Shown: piece after piece, positions 46,009 to 55,319 of the stretch | Position numbering within the stretch: the first letter of the stretch is position 1 | Layout of the letters: each line of letters begins with the position of its first letter | Assembly: GCA_023381645.1 (NCBI GenBank) | Contig: JAMCRJ010000093.1 | Coordinates: 1 to 59,280, forward strand | DNA from: Gammaproteobacteria bacterium | Lineage (GTDB): Bacteria > Pseudomonadota > Gammaproteobacteria > Acidithiobacillales > Acidithiobacillaceae | Length of the DNA: 59,280 bases | Direction: 5' to 3' | Notes under the pieces: generated by a model | What the model was told of the DNA's origin: nothing | Database searches by the model: none | The model's input: the letters and a program-made list of their open reading frames with translations, nothing else | Translations under genes and position numbers: made by a program

Positions 46009-47274
46009 ATGCATGATAGTTTAGTAGCTATGACTGGATATGATGCGGACAACAAATCGGCCATAGACGCGGACGGCGGAGCGCCTCTCGACAGGGGAGA
46101 GCTCGTGTCACTGATGGAACCTATGCGAATTTCCGAAAGCTCGCGTCATCGCGGAGATCTCAACGATCTCGCCGTTGAGCTGGCGGCGCATTCCGTCGGA
46201 TTTCGCAGGAGCCTTCCGGAGGGAGTCTTGACAGCCCTGGCGGATCTGGTCCGGGCGATGAATTGCTATTACAGCAATCTCATTGAAGGCCACGACACCC
46301 ATCCTGTCGATATCGAACGCGCCCTGAAAAACGATTACAGCGCGAACGCGGAAAAGCGCAACCTTCAACTCGAAGCCAAAGCGCATATCACTGTCCAGAA
46401 ATGGATCGACGAAGGCAAGCTGCACGGACGCACTGTAAGCGCAGACGGTGTCCGCGAGATACATAAACGGTTTTGCGAACTCCTGCCGGATGCGCTGCTA
46501 TGGGTCGAAAACCCTGACAATGGCGAACGAATGCAAGTCATCCCCGGTGCTCTTCGTGAGCGCGATATCAAGGTCGGGCGGCATGTAGCGGTCAGTCCCG
46601 GCGCACTGCCTCGCTTTCTCAAGCAGTTCGAGAGCACCTATGGCCGCCTCGGCAAGGCGGAAACGATCATAGCAGCCGCAGCGGCACACCACCGGCTGCT
46701 CTGGATACACCCGTTCCTGGACGGGAACGGACGCGTGGCCCGACTGATGTCGCATGGGATGCTACTTGAGGTGCTGGATACCGGCGGCATCTGGTCGATT
46801 GCCCGTGGCCTTGCCAGAAACGTGCATTCATACAAGAGCCATCTCGCCGAATGTGACCTGCCGCGTCGTAACGATCTCGATGGACGCGGCAATCTCAGCG
46901 AGGAAGGCCTTGCTTCCTTTACACGGTTTTTCCTTGAAACCTGCCTCGACCAGGTGAAGTTCATGGAAGAGCTGGTCCAGCCGGACCGGCTGCGAGACCG
47001 CATCCTTCTCTGGGTCGAAGAAGAAATCCGCGCCGATGCTCTTCCGCAAAAGGCCGGACGCATCCTCGAGGCAATTCTGTATCGCGGAAAACTCCCGCGC
47101 GGGGATGTCCCCGAACTGCTCGGGGCGAGTGACCGCCACTCCCGCCGCGTTGTCGCCGCACTGATCGACCGGGGCGTCGTCGTCTCGGAAAGCTCACGCG
47201 CACCGCTGCGCCTCGCCTTCCCGGCCAAGCTGGCATCACGCTGGATGCCAGGGCTGTTTCCGGAACAACGCTAG
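46009..47274 (+). CDS. Fic-domain protein with N-terminal inhibitory motif
   Basis: 421 residues. The Fic core motif HPFLDGNGR is at 234-242. The self-inhibitory helix motif SNLIEG is at 89-94, N-terminal to the core, so it is a class II Fic protein. A C-terminal winged-helix-like region (RILEAILYRGKLPRGDVPELLGASDRHSRRVVAALIDRGVV) may bind DNA. Such proteins AMPylate target proteins; the target here is unknown. The start may be ATG 46009 or ATG 46027. It is the only plus-strand gene of the island and may be its toxin or regulator-like cargo. Confidence 0.9.
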   Translation: MHDSLVAMTGYDADNKSAIDADGGAPLDRGELVSLMEPMRISESSRHRGDLNDLAVELAAHSVGFRRSLPEGVLTALADLVRAMNCYYSNLIEGHDTHPVDIERALKNDYSANAEKRNLQLEAKAHITVQKWIDEGKLHGRTVSADGVREIHKRFCELLPDALLWVENPDNGERMQVIPGALRERDIKVGRHVAVSPGALPRFLKQFESTYGRLGKAETIIAAAAAHHRLLWIHPFLDGNGRVARLMSHGMLLEVLDTGGIWSIARGLARNVHSYKSHLAECDLPRRNDLDGRGNLSEEGLASFTRFFLETCLDQVKFMEELVQPDRLRDRILLWVEEEIRADALPQKAGRILEAILYRGKLPRGDVPELLGASDRHSRRVVAALIDRGVVVSESSRAPLRLAFPAKLASRWMPGLFPEQR

Positions 47275-47387
47275 AAAGGCAGACCATCGCCCCCACGCCG
47301 GCCAGGAGGCTATAGGCCAGGGCTTTTGCGGGGGAGGTCGGTTTGCCGCCAGAACCTGCAACTGCCAAAGTTTTCCTCAATCCGCAT

Positions 47388-47492
47388 TCACCCCAACAAC
47401 TTCGCCGGATCCTCAGCCCGCAGGTGAGCATATCGCTTCAACATCTGCAATGTCTTGTGGCCGGTGATGGCCGCTATCTACATAGGGCTCAA
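47388..47492 (-). pseudogene. Integrase 3'-end remnant C
   Basis: Read on the minus strand it encodes AITGHKTLQMLKRYAHLRAEDPAK and stops after LLG, the catalytic C-terminal end of the tyrosine integrase present at 48833-49609. Homology begins near GCTTGAGCCC (47485-47492). The stretch 47275-47387 beyond it contains nothing recognisable. Confidence 0.85.
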
Positions 47493-47599
47493 GCGTCACC
47501 ACGTCTTGCCCCGACCAGTCTGCAGCAGCGGGTGCGTCCGTAGCTCGTTGCACCTCTCCTTCATCCTCCGGATCGCCTGAAACGTCACCACCCGCCAGG

Positions 47600-47839
47600 C
47601 TATGCACTTATTCTTGCCAAAGCGTCGTGAAGTCGGTGCTCAGCGCTATCCGACAACGTAACCGCCTCAAAACAGTTCACCGGATACAGGTAATCCTCAC
47701 CACTCTGGTCAATTATTCTGATCATGCCGTGCTGGTCAGGGTCGCCGATAGTTTCATAGACGTGCCCGATGGTCACATCTTCACCGGACAGGTCGCCGAG
47801 CCCTTCCTTGTTGACGCAGACCACAAATTTCATAGCCAT
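47600..47839 (-). CDS. Small hypothetical island protein
   Basis: 79 residues (MAMKFVVCVNKEGLGDLS ... DYLYPVNCFEAVTLSD). The pattern of a compact beta-rich protein with a YLYP segment is seen in many short island proteins, but I recognise no function. It starts inside the end of the preceding gene (10-bp overlap), so the two are translationally coupled. Confidence 0.65.
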   Translation of the reverse strand: MAMKFVVCVNKEGLGDLSGEDVTIGHVYETIGDPDQHGMIRIIDQSGEDYLYPVNCFEAVTLSDSAEHRLHDALARISA

Positions 47840-48054
47840 CGTTTCACCTTCATTTTGACCTTGCCGATACCGTGGGCTTCGTACCAATGCACTTCCGCCA
47901 GCGCTTGCGTGCCATCGTTCAATCCTATCATGGCGACGCCTTTCTTCTTTTTCCAGTTCCCGTCACCATGCCGTGCTCTGAGTCCGGCCAACTCCCCGAT
48001 GCCAGTGCCGTCGGCGATGGTCTCGACATGCTGGATGGATCCAATGATTTTCAT
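47830..48054 (-). CDS. Small basic hypothetical island protein
   Basis: 74 residues (MKIIGSIQHVETIADGTGIG ... VHWYEAHGIGKVKMKVKRWL), basic C-terminus, probably a small beta-barrel. No family recognised. Its ATG overlaps the stop codon of integrase remnant B (ATGA), as if it had originally been coupled to translation of an integrase gene. Confidence 0.65.
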   Translation of the reverse strand: MKIIGSIQHVETIADGTGIGELAGLRARHGDGNWKKKKGVAMIGLNDGTQALAEVHWYEAHGIGKVKMKVKRWL

Positions 48055-48168
48055 TCCATCCTCTTCGCCAGATCCTCCGCCCTTAGATGAGTGTACCGCT
48101 TCAACATCTGCAATGTCTTGTGGCCGGGAATGACCGCCACCTGCATGGGGTTCAAGCCTCCAAGCAGA
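48051..48168 (-). pseudogene. Integrase 3'-end remnant B
   Basis: Minus-strand reading GLNPMQVAVIPGHKTLQMLKRY then THLRAEDLAKRME and a stop, matching the C-terminal end of the integrase at 48833-49609. The 5' edge is abrupt, near TCTGCTTGGA, inside the end of the upstream gene. Confidence 0.88.
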
Positions 48169-48826
48169 TTTTTTTAGGCGCTTTTTTTTGGAAAGAGCAT
48201 ATCGCCGCTTCAAATGTCCGCATAACGAATTTGGTCGGGATCACAAACTTACATTGGCCATTGTGGCAGCAATAGTGTGGTTCATATCTAAGCTCGCCTT
48301 CGGTAAGAATTTCAGAGTCAGGGTTCAATGCGTGTAGCCAGCCGCAACGGTAGTGGCTGTAGAGGATTTCTCCATAGCGGCTTTTGCGAAGCCGCCTACC
48401 ATCAACTGCCTTACTCAGGTCATCGTTAAGGACCAGATCGGAATACTTCGGATCATCTCGCCAAGTAAAAACTTCAGCGGGATCATGGTGTATAGATGGG
48501 GAAATCGTCTCAATATCGGTTGTCCCCTTCGGTAAACTCCTGAGCAGAGCGAGACGGGAACATCTCCCCCAGATATTGGGGTCGGCATGGGTCACGAGAA
48601 ACTCCCCAAGCCTCTGCCCACCCTTTAATCCCGATCCCGGCGACTTGGTCAAGTCCCAATATTTTGCCAGTGAGTCCAGCGATGCGGCCAGGAGAATATT
48701 GAACTCAGGATTGAAGCTGGCGTAAGGATGAATCGTGGTCACTGGCTGGAGCTTTTCGATTTGGCGCAAATTTGCCAATCTCTGCTGATAAAACCTGAAA
48801 AAGTCTTGCTTGGAAATATCGTTCAT
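48152..48826 (-). CDS. Hypothetical island protein, C-terminus probably altered
   Basis: 224 residues (starts MNDISKQDFFRFYQQR). Features seen: a likely metal-binding pair HYCCHNGQC near residue 190, and Trp/His-rich middle. No family recognised. Its last codons run into integrase remnant B, so the original C-terminus may have been replaced. Base composition is more AT-rich than neighbouring core genes. Its start overlaps the extended end of the integrase reading frame. Confidence 0.65.
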   Translation of the reverse strand: MNDISKQDFFRFYQQRLANLRQIEKLQPVTTIHPYASFNPEFNILLAASLDSLAKYWDLTKSPGSGLKGGQRLGEFLVTHADPNIWGRCSRLALLRSLPKGTTDIETISPSIHHDPAEVFTWRDDPKYSDLVLNDDLSKAVDGRRLRKSRYGEILYSHYRCGWLHALNPDSEILTEGELRYEPHYCCHNGQCKFVIPTKFVMRTFEAAICSFQKKAPKKICLEA

Positions 48827-48832
48827 CGCATT

Positions 48833-49609
48833 TCACCCCCATCCTCTTCGCCAGATCCTCAGCCCTCAAATGCGTATAGCGCTTGAGCATTTGCAGCGTT
48901 TTGTGCCCGGTGATGGCTGAGACTTCCATCGGGTTAAAGCCTTTCTCGAGCAGACGGCTGGCAGCCTCGTGGCGAAGGTCGTGGAAACGGAAGTTCTCGA
49001 TGGCGGCCCGCTTGCAGGCACGTACAAAGGCCAGATGAATGGCCTCGTAGGTTGTGCCGAATACCTTGCCATCCAGCGAACGCGGCAGCCCTTTCAGCAG
49101 CTCAACGGCAGTGCTGGATAACGGGACCGTGCGTTCCTCCTCGTTTTTTGTATGCGGCAACAGGGCAGTGCGCTTGCCGAGATCCACATTCCCCCAGAGC
49201 AGGCCCGTGGTCATTTGCGGACGAACACCGGTTTCCGGGCCCGCAGTCCCAAAAGTTTCCAGCATTTCACCCGCCCGCATGGCTGTTTCCATGGCGAATC
49301 GCACCACCGGCAATAACCAGTGGTTACGGGCATCATTGCAGGCTTCCAAGAGTCTGGCTTCTTCATCGCCTATCAGAGGCGCCGGTCTCTCGGCTTGGAT
49401 GGCGCTGGCATTCTCACATTCAGCACAGGGTTCCCCGCCGGAAGAGCGATGCCCCATTCCATCTCGGTTTCGATCTGCCGCGCCCAGGCTTGGGCCTGCG
49501 CCTTTTTGTCAAAAGTTTTGACTTGCAGTGGGTACCCTTTCTTGCGGAACCGCACCTGCCAGCCAATGATGAGGTTGTCTCGGTCCTTTCTTGCGGTAAT
49601 GCTGGCCAT
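48833..49609 (-). pseudogene. Tyrosine-recombinase integrase, decayed
   Basis: The N-terminal arm domain is read from the ATG at 49609 (MASITARKDRDN ... WQVRFRKKGYPLQVKTF). It is joined near 49440 directly to the region that normally precedes the catalytic domain (MPAPSKPRDRRL); about 90 residues of core-binding domain are missing. A stop at 49373 and a frame change follow (GDEEARLLEAC continues in another frame). The catalytic part has TAMRAGE, HDLRHEAASRLL and GHKTLQMLKRYTH, but an insertion of some 17 residues (TFGTAGPETGVRPQM) lies after the first Arg. A fifth G near 48836-48840 shifts the natural stop, extending the frame to 48705. It is next to its tRNA target. Confidence 0.88.
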
Positions 49610-49709
49610 GATTCGCCCCTTGTGACCCCCCAGATCAAGTTCAGTGGAGCAAAAATGGAGCAAAAAGGCAATATGGAGCAAAGCGCATTATCGTAATTGC
49701 TTGATTTAT

Positions 49710-49744
49710 TTGGTGCGCAGTACTGGAGTCGAACCAGTGACCTT
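49710..49744 (-). repeat. Right attachment site within tRNA-Arg
   Basis: Identical over 35 bases to 45859-45893; this copy belongs to the intact tRNA, so insertion preserved tRNA function. Confidence 0.93.
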
Positions 49745-49787
49745 CGGCTTCGGAGGCCGACGCTCTATCCATCTGAGCTAACTGCGC
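49711..49787 (-). tRNA. tRNA-Arg (CCG)
   Basis: 77 nt including CCA. Acceptor GCGCAGT/ACTGCGC, D arm AGCTCAGATGGATAGAGC, anticodon loop CTCCGAA giving CCG, T loop GGTTCGACTCC. It is the integration target of the adjacent island. Confidence 0.97.
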
Positions 49788-49797
49788 GTGGGCCAGA

Positions 49798-50457
49798 TTA
49801 TAGGGAACTCGCCCCGCCGTTGTCCAACCTTTCCTGCGCAACTCCCTGAAAGTCCAGCGCCAGCCAGTACTGCTCGGTAGAGCGCGCGCGCGAGGCTTCC
49901 GGCTTGCGTACCACGATCTTCCTGAAGTCCTGGCGCAGCGCCCGGCGCAACGCCTCCGCACCGGACCCCATGAACACCTTGATCAGCAGAGATCCACCCG
50001 GCACCAGCCAGCGATGGGCCATATCCAGGGCCAGCTCCGCGAGATCAATGGCACGGGCCTGATCGACACTGGCAATACCGGACATGTTGGGCGCCATGTC
50101 ACTCATGATCAGGTCGGCGCCGCCCGGTAGGGCTTCCTGGCAGGCGGCCAGTATGGCGTCGTCGTAGACGTCGCCGCAGATTACCGTGGCATCCGCCACC
50201 GGGTCCATGGGCAAACGATCCACCGCCACCAGTCGCCCCTTCCTGCCGATCAACGGCGCCGCCACCTGCGTCCAGCCACCCGGCGCCGCGCCCACATCCA
50301 GTACCCGCATGCCCGGCCGGATCAGGTGATCCTTCTGCTGAATCTCCAGCAATTTGTAGCTCGCCCGCGAGCGATACCCCTCTTTCATGGCGCGCTGCAC
50401 GAATGGGTCTTTAAAATGTTCCTTCAGCCACTTCTCACTGGATTTACTTCTTGCCAA
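49798..50457 (-). CDS. rlmE: 23S rRNA (uridine-2'-O)-methyltransferase RlmE
   Basis: 219 residues. The SAM motif VLDVGAAPGGWTQ, VDRLPMDPV, SDMAPNMSG and the LIKVFMGSG / VRKPEASRARSTEQY catalytic Lys regions are those of FtsJ/RrmJ, which methylates U2552 of 23S rRNA. No ATG fits; a TTG at 50457 follows GGAGG with a 6-nt spacer. It is divergent from yhbY, a common arrangement. Confidence 0.95.
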   Translation of the reverse strand: MARSKSSEKWLKEHFKDPFVQRAMKEGYRSRASYKLLEIQQKDHLIRPGMRVLDVGAAPGGWTQVAAPLIGRKGRLVAVDRLPMDPVADATVICGDVYDDAILAACQEALPGGADLIMSDMAPNMSGIASVDQARAIDLAELALDMAHRWLVPGGSLLIKVFMGSGAEALRRALRQDFRKIVVRKPEASRARSTEQYWLALDFQGVAQERLDNGGASSL

Positions 50458-50546
50458 AACACACCTCCGGGCTTTGACCCCCGCCCTCCGCAAACGTACA
50501 CTCTGCCGCTACACCATAGGGACCCAATCAGACTGACGAGGATACC

Positions 50547-50831
50547 ATGCTGGACGCCAAACAAAGACAAACCCTGCGTGGACAGGCACACGCCCTCAAG
50601 CCCGTCGTCATCATCGGTGCCCACGGCATCACCGACGGCGTTCTCGCCGAACTGGAGGTCGCCATCCACGCCCACGAACTCGTAAAGGTACGTCTACCCC
50701 AGGTATCCCATGACGAACGCGATGACATGATAAGGACCTTGTCCACCACCAGCCATGCCGACGTTGTCGGCCGCATCGGGCGCGTGCTCATTCTCTACCG
50801 CCCCCGCCCGGCCGCGGCGCCCAAACGCTGA
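50547..50831 (+). CDS. yhbY: YhbY-type CRM-domain RNA-binding protein
   Basis: 94 residues, a single CRM/YhbY domain (LRGQAHALKPVVIIGAHGITDGVLAELEVAIHAHELVKV) with a GxHGITDG loop in place of the usual GKxGxT. It associates with the pre-50S ribosome. Divergent from rlmE. Confidence 0.93.
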   Translation: MLDAKQRQTLRGQAHALKPVVIIGAHGITDGVLAELEVAIHAHELVKVRLPQVSHDERDDMIRTLSTTSHADVVGRIGRVLILYRPRPAAAPKR

Positions 50832-50920
50832 TCGATGAGTCGGCGTAGCTTGGCAGCCCACCTCAGGACCGTTAGACTGTTTCTGAATCGCAACGCCGAC
50901 CAGCGGCCCGGAGCAGACCC

Positions 50921-51304
50921 ATGGAAGACCAGCCCCCCACAGAAATCCAGATCAGCGTCGAGACCCGCTATCTGCCGGAGCAGTCCAGCCCGGAGCAGGA
51001 GCATTTCGCCTTCGCCTATCAGATCACGATGCAGAACAACGGCCCGCAGACGGCGCAGCTTCTCCATCGTCACTGGATCATTACGGATGCGGAAGGCCAT
51101 ATCCAGGAAGTCAAGGGGCCAGGTGTCGTCGGTGAACAGCCGACGCTGCAGCCGGGGCAACGCTTCCGCTACACCAGCGGGTCCGTCCTGTCCACGCCCG
51201 TAGGCAGCATGCACGGCAGCTTCGAGTGGGTCAGCGATACCGGCGAAAGTTTTGTGGTTCCCATCCCCGCCTTTCGCCTGGCAGTGGCGACCGTATTCCA
51301 TTGA
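50921..51304 (+). CDS. apaG: ApaG
   Basis: 127 residues over the full ApaG domain (FAYQITMQNNGPQTAQLLHRHWIITDA, VGEQPTLQPGQRFRYTSG, GSMHGSFEWV). ApaG is a fibronectin-like fold protein of unclear role, linked to Co2+ resistance in Salmonella. Stop overlaps the next start (TTGA). Confidence 0.95.
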   Translation: MEDQPPTEIQISVETRYLPEQSSPEQEHFAFAYQITMQNNGPQTAQLLHRHWIITDAEGHIQEVKGPGVVGEQPTLQPGQRFRYTSGSVLSTPVGSMHGSFEWVSDTGESFVVPIPAFRLAVATVFH

Positions 51305-51906
51305 GCCGCCAGAGCCTGCAGCGCGCCTATGCGCTCTGGGCACCCGTATACGATTCGGCGGTGCGCAGCTTCTCTTCCCCCTTGCGGCAATGCAGCCTCA
51401 GCAATATTCCGCGAGGACCCTGCCGCGTCCTGGTCGATGGCATCGGCACCGGGCTGGACATTCCTTATCTGCCTGCCCGCTGCGAGGCCATTGGCATCGA
51501 CGTCACCCACAGCATGCTCCGCCGCGCACGCAGGTCGTCGCCTCATTTTTCGCTTGTTCAGGCAGATGCCGAGGCTTTGCCCTTCCCGGACGGCTGCTTC
51601 GACGTTATCGTCATGCATCTCATACTGGCCGTCGTACCCCATGCCGGCCTGGCATTGGCGGAGGCCAGCCGCGTCCTCCAACCCGGCGGCCGGGTACTGA
51701 TTCTCGACAAGTTCCTGCGCCCCGGTGAACGCGCCTTCTGGCGACGCCTGCTTGCCCCCCTGTCCGGCCCCATTGCCACCCACACCGACCTGGTGTTTGA
51801 AGACCTTCTGACACAACGCCCGGAACTGCACTGCCGCATCGATACACCGGCCGCTGTCGGCGGCTGGTTCCGTCTGATCGTTCTGGAAAAATCTGACACC
51901 ATGTGA
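51301..51906 (+). CDS. SAM-dependent methyltransferase (class I)
   Basis: 201 residues. Motifs: VDGIGTGLDIPYL (SAM loop), IGIDVTHSMLRRAR, ADAEALPFPDGCFDVIVMHLILAVV, ASRVLQPGGRVLI. It resembles PmtA/UbiE-like methyltransferases; substrate unknown. The start is a TTG at 51301 overlapping the apaG stop. Confidence 0.85.
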   Translation: MSRQSLQRAYALWAPVYDSAVRSFSSPLRQCSLSNIPRGPCRVLVDGIGTGLDIPYLPARCEAIGIDVTHSMLRRARRSSPHFSLVQADAEALPFPDGCFDVIVMHLILAVVPHAGLALAEASRVLQPGGRVLILDKFLRPGERAFWRRLLAPLSGPIATHTDLVFEDLLTQRPELHCRIDTPAAVGGWFRLIVLEKSDTM

Positions 51907-51942
51907 CACAAAATGGCCCGGTCATTCCTCTACGGCGAAGTT

Positions 51943-53760
51943 TTATCCGCCGCCACGCGACGCCTTCTTGCGCTCGTTCTCCGTCAGATAACGCTTGCGA
52001 ATGCGAATGGACTGCGGTGTCGCCTCCACCAGCTCATCGTCCGCAATGAACTCCACCGCCGCCTCCAGCGTCAGTTTGATCGGCGGCGTCAGCATGATGT
52101 TTTCGTCTGAGCCCGATGCCCGCATATTGGTCAGCTTCTTTTCCTTGAGCGGGTTGACCACCAGATCGTTGTCGCGGGTATGGATACCAATGACCATGCC
52201 TTCGTAGACCTTGTCGCCCGGGCTCACAAACATCCGGCCGCGTTCCTGCAGGTTAAACAGGGCGAATCCGACCACTTCGCCCTCTTCCGCCGAGATCAGT
52301 ACGCCGTTGTTGCGGGAAGGGATGCTACCCTTCACCGGACCGTAGTTATCAAAAATATGGCTGATGACACCCGTGCCGGACGTGGCCGTCAGAAATTCGG
52401 TGTGGAAGCCGATGAGACCCCGTGCGGGAATCCGGTACTCCAGCCGCACGCGGCCCCGGCCATCGGGAATCATGTCCTGCAATTCGCCGCGCCGGATGCC
52501 CAGGCGTTCCATGATGGTGCCCTGATGCTGTTCTTCCAGGTCGATGGTCAGCGCTTCATAGGGCTCTTCCCAGACGCCGTCCACCTGGCGCTGAATCACC
52601 CGGGGCCGTGATACCGCCAGTTCATAGCCCTCGCGGCGCATGTTTTCCACCAGAATGGTCAGGTGCAGCTCGCCGCGCCCGGAGACCATGAACACATCGG
52701 CGTTATCCGTATCTTCCACCCGCAGGGCGACATTGGTCAGCAACTCGCGGTACAGGCGTTCGCGCAACTGGCGGCTGGTGACAAACTTGCCTTCCCTGCC
52801 CGCGAAGGGGCTGGTATTGACCTGAAACGTCATGTTCAGGGTGGGTTCATCGATGGGTTTCCACGGCAGGGCATCAGGCGCTTCGGGCGCCGCGATGGTG
52901 GCCCCGATGGAAGGATCTTCCATGCCGGTCACCGCAACAATGTCGCCCACCGTGGCACTTTCCCACGGCACCCGCTTGAGGCCGTCGAAGCCGAGAAGCT
53001 GAAGGATGCGCGCCTTGGTCTGCGTCTTGTCGACGCCGTGAATCAACACGATATCCTGACCGGGACGCATGGTGCCGCGACGGATGCGACCCACCGCAAT
53101 ACGTCCCACATAGCTGGAGTAATCCAGGTCGGCAATCTGCATCTGCAACGGACCTTCGGGATCCCCTTCCGGCGCCGCCACCTTATCGAGGATCATCTCA
53201 AAGAGGGGCTTCATGTCACCGGAACGGACTTCGGGATCTTCCCCTGCATAGCCCTGCAGACCGGAGGCATAGATCACCGGAAAATCCAGTTGCTCTTCCG
53301 TCGCGCCCAGTTTGTCGAAAAGGTCGAGGGTGGCGCTGATGACGTAATCGGCGCGGGCGCCGGGGCGATCCACCTTGTTGATGACCACGATCGGCTTGAG
53401 ACCCAGTTCCAGCGCCTTGCGGGTGACGAAACGGGTCTGCGGCATGGGGCCTTCGACGGCATCCACCAGCAGCAACACGCCATCCACCATACCCAGCACG
53501 CGCTCCACTTCCGCGCCGAAGTCGGCGTGGCCGGGGGTGTCGACGATGTTGATGTGGGTGTCGCCCCACTGCACCGCCGTATTCTTGGCCATGATGGTGA
53601 TGCCGCGCTCCTTTTCCAGGTCGTTGCTGTCCATCACCCGCTCTTCCAGTTGCTGGTGGGCGGCAAAAGTACCGGACTGGCGCAGGAGCTGATCCACCAG
53701 CGTGGTCTTGCCGTGATCCACGTGGGCGATGATGGCGATGTTACGGATTTGACGAGCCAC
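51943..53760 (-). CDS. typA: Ribosome-associated GTPase TypA/BipA
   Basis: 605 residues. G1 [10 protein letters not shown]3 [10 protein letters not shown]4 NKVD, switch I ERGITI are all present, then domain II and the BipA C-terminal domains (NFTG-like [27 protein letters not shown]). It acts in 50S assembly and stress translation. The start is GTG 53760 ([16 protein letters not shown]), with GGGGA six bases upstream; an extension to 53808 is unlikely. Confidence 0.96.
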   Translation of the reverse strand: MARQIRNIAIIAHVDHGKTTLVDQLLRQSGTFAAHQQLEERVMDSNDLEKERGITIMAKNTAVQWGDTHINIVDTPGHADFGAEVERVLGMVDGVLLLVDAVEGPMPQTRFVTRKALELGLKPIVVINKVDRPGARADYVISATLDLFDKLGATEEQLDFPVIYASGLQGYAGEDPEVRSGDMKPLFEMILDKVAAPEGDPEGPLQMQIADLDYSSYVGRIAVGRIRRGTMRPGQDIVLIHGVDKTQTKARILQLLGFDGLKRVPWESATVGDIVAVTGMEDPSIGATIAAPEAPDALPWKPIDEPTLNMTFQVNTSPFAGREGKFVTSRQLRERLYRELLTNVALRVEDTDNADVFMVSGRGELHLTILVENMRREGYELAVSRPRVIQRQVDGVWEEPYEALTIDLEEQHQGTIMERLGIRRGELQDMIPDGRGRVRLEYRIPARGLIGFHTEFLTATSGTGVISHIFDNYGPVKGSIPSRNNGVLISAEEGEVVGFALFNLQERGRMFVSPGDKVYEGMVIGIHTRDNDLVVNPLKEKKLTNMRASGSDENIMLTPPIKLTLEAAVEFIADDELVEATPQSIRIRKRYLTENERKKASRGGG

Positions 53761-53856
53761 TGATATTCCCCAAAAAAAAGCGGTCATAAAAAAACGCCGG
53801 GACCACAAGCCCCGCAGCGGGCTTTCTTATAACGGTATACATCCCAAAAAGCAAAT

Positions 53857-53902
53857 AAAAACCGCCCCCGAAGGGGCGGCAATGGGGCCACCGAAGTGGC
53901 CC
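53857..53902 (-). terminator. Terminator of the porin gene, twin UUCG hairpins
   Basis: On the minus strand GGGCCAC-TTCG-GTGGCCC is followed by CCGCCCC-TTCG-GGGGCGG and TTTTTATTT. Both loops are stable UUCG tetraloops. Confidence 0.92.
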
Positions 53903-53918
53903 GAAGGTTTATTTGAAC

Positions 53919-55133
53919 TTAGAAGCCGGCCTGGAACTGCAACATCAGGGTGTTGTAGGCAACACCGTTGATGGGGGCAACGCCGTTGGTGCCAGGATAG
54001 ACTTGATTGATGGAACCGCCACGGGTCGCCAGGATGTAGTTCAACTGCACTTCGGCGGCGTGGGGATTGTTGGGGTTGACGTAGTAGTTCAAGCCCACGG
54101 TGGCATTACCCAGGGTGCCCTGACCATGGACCGCATACTGGTCATAACGCGCGGCAGCCTCGACGTCCAGCCAGTCGGGGGTCAGGGTCATCTCGTACAG
54201 GTTGGCGGCGAGTTCCGCATGCCAATCGGTAGCGGAATAAGTGACCGGAGCATACCCCGGGTCGATGTTCAGGTAAGGCCATGCGGGCACGCCGGAAGCC
54301 TTGGTGTATCCGGCACCGTAGTGGATGCCCATCATCCCGCCCTGGACGCCAACGTTCCAACTGGTCAGGTTGTCGGTACCACGCCCGGGCGCTGTACCCA
54401 TACTGCCACTCAGTTCCGCGGTCAGCAGCGGACCCATGCTGTACTTCAACATGCCGGAAACGATGTATTTGCCGTTGCCATTGAGGAATCCGCTCTGACC
54501 ACCGCCAAAGGTGTTGATGTTGCTATATACAGTAGCCGGATCCACCGAAGTGTTATCAAAAATGCCCACGGCATAGCCGAGGCCCGTACCCATCACGTCG
54601 TCGGCATGGAACATGGCGCCGGCGGAACGTCCGGGCAACAGGGACTGGTTCATGTTGCGGTAGATAAAGGTCAGTTCATTGCCCGCAGTGCCGGTGTATT
54701 CCAGACCTTCCGGGGTCTTGAACTTGCCGACCTGCAACTGGGCGAAGGGCACCGGTGCGAAGTTGATCCAGGCGTCCATCAACTGTGCCTGAGCGCCGCC
54801 TCCAATATTGCCGCCGAGGCCATTGTTGAGCAGGCCAGTGGTATTCGGGAACAGGGCGTTTGCATTGCCGAGGCCTGCCTCGTCATAAGCGCCCTCGATG
54901 TAATAGGTCACGCCGGGAACCGCTTCGCCCTTGAAACCCAGACGGATGCGGTTGGCACCAAAAACGAGGCCGTTGGAAGTACCGGGGCCGGTGCCAAACT
55001 GCTGGGAACCGGTGATCTGGGCGTAACCGAACACTACCGGACCGGTTTCCGCATTGGAAGTGTCTGCGGCGAAAGCGACGCCAGGGACCACAAAAGCCGC
55101 TGCAACGGCCAAAGCTACGAGATTCTTTTTCAT
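53919..55133 (-). CDS. OprO/OprP-like outer-membrane porin
   Basis: 404 residues. Signal peptide (VALAVAAAFVVPGVAFA), then a beta-barrel of alternating strands (GFKGEAVPGVTYYIEGAYD; AWINFAPVPFAQLQVGKFKTPEGLEYTGT) like phosphate-selective porins, ending in Phe (QFQAGF). The ion specificity is not evident; anion/phosphate uptake is a guess by family. GAGGAGGAG precedes the ATG at 55133. Single-gene transcript ending in twin hairpins. Confidence 0.88.
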   Translation of the reverse strand: MKKNLVALAVAAAFVVPGVAFAADTSNAETGPVVFGYAQITGSQQFGTGPGTSNGLVFGANRIRLGFKGEAVPGVTYYIEGAYDEAGLGNANALFPNTTGLLNNGLGGNIGGGAQAQLMDAWINFAPVPFAQLQVGKFKTPEGLEYTGTAGNELTFIYRNMNQSLLPGRSAGAMFHADDVMGTGLGYAVGIFDNTSVDPATVYSNINTFGGGQSGFLNGNGKYIVSGMLKYSMGPLLTAELSGSMGTAPGRGTDNLTSWNVGVQGGMMGIHYGAGYTKASGVPAWPYLNIDPGYAPVTYSATDWHAELAANLYEMTLTPDWLDVEAAARYDQYAVHGQGTLGNATVGLNYYVNPNNPHAAEVQLNYILATRGGSINQVYPGTNGVAPINGVAYNTLMLQFQAGF

Positions 55134-55319
55134 GACTAGGCTCCTCCTCGAGAGCAGTGTTTCAAATACCACAGTGCAAGTTATAGCACCGGTGCGAACG
55201 CGTTGCAACATTTCCACAACACCTTTTTTGCAACGCGCCGCCAATTTTATACACCGATATGCTTATCGAGGTCCACGTTTGACACAGACAGTCGGCCAAA
55301 GCTATCATTCGCCCCTGTT

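Larger units (their letters stand above)
45859..49744. mobile_element. Small genomic island in tRNA-Arg(CCG)
   Basis: A 3.9-kb segment bounded by a perfect 35-bp direct repeat of the tRNA 3' end, with an integrase gene next to the intact tRNA, is the textbook structure of a tRNA-integrated element. It carries a Fic gene, three small unknown genes and three copies of the integrase 3' end. The integrase is broken, so the element is probably fixed. Confidence 0.92.
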
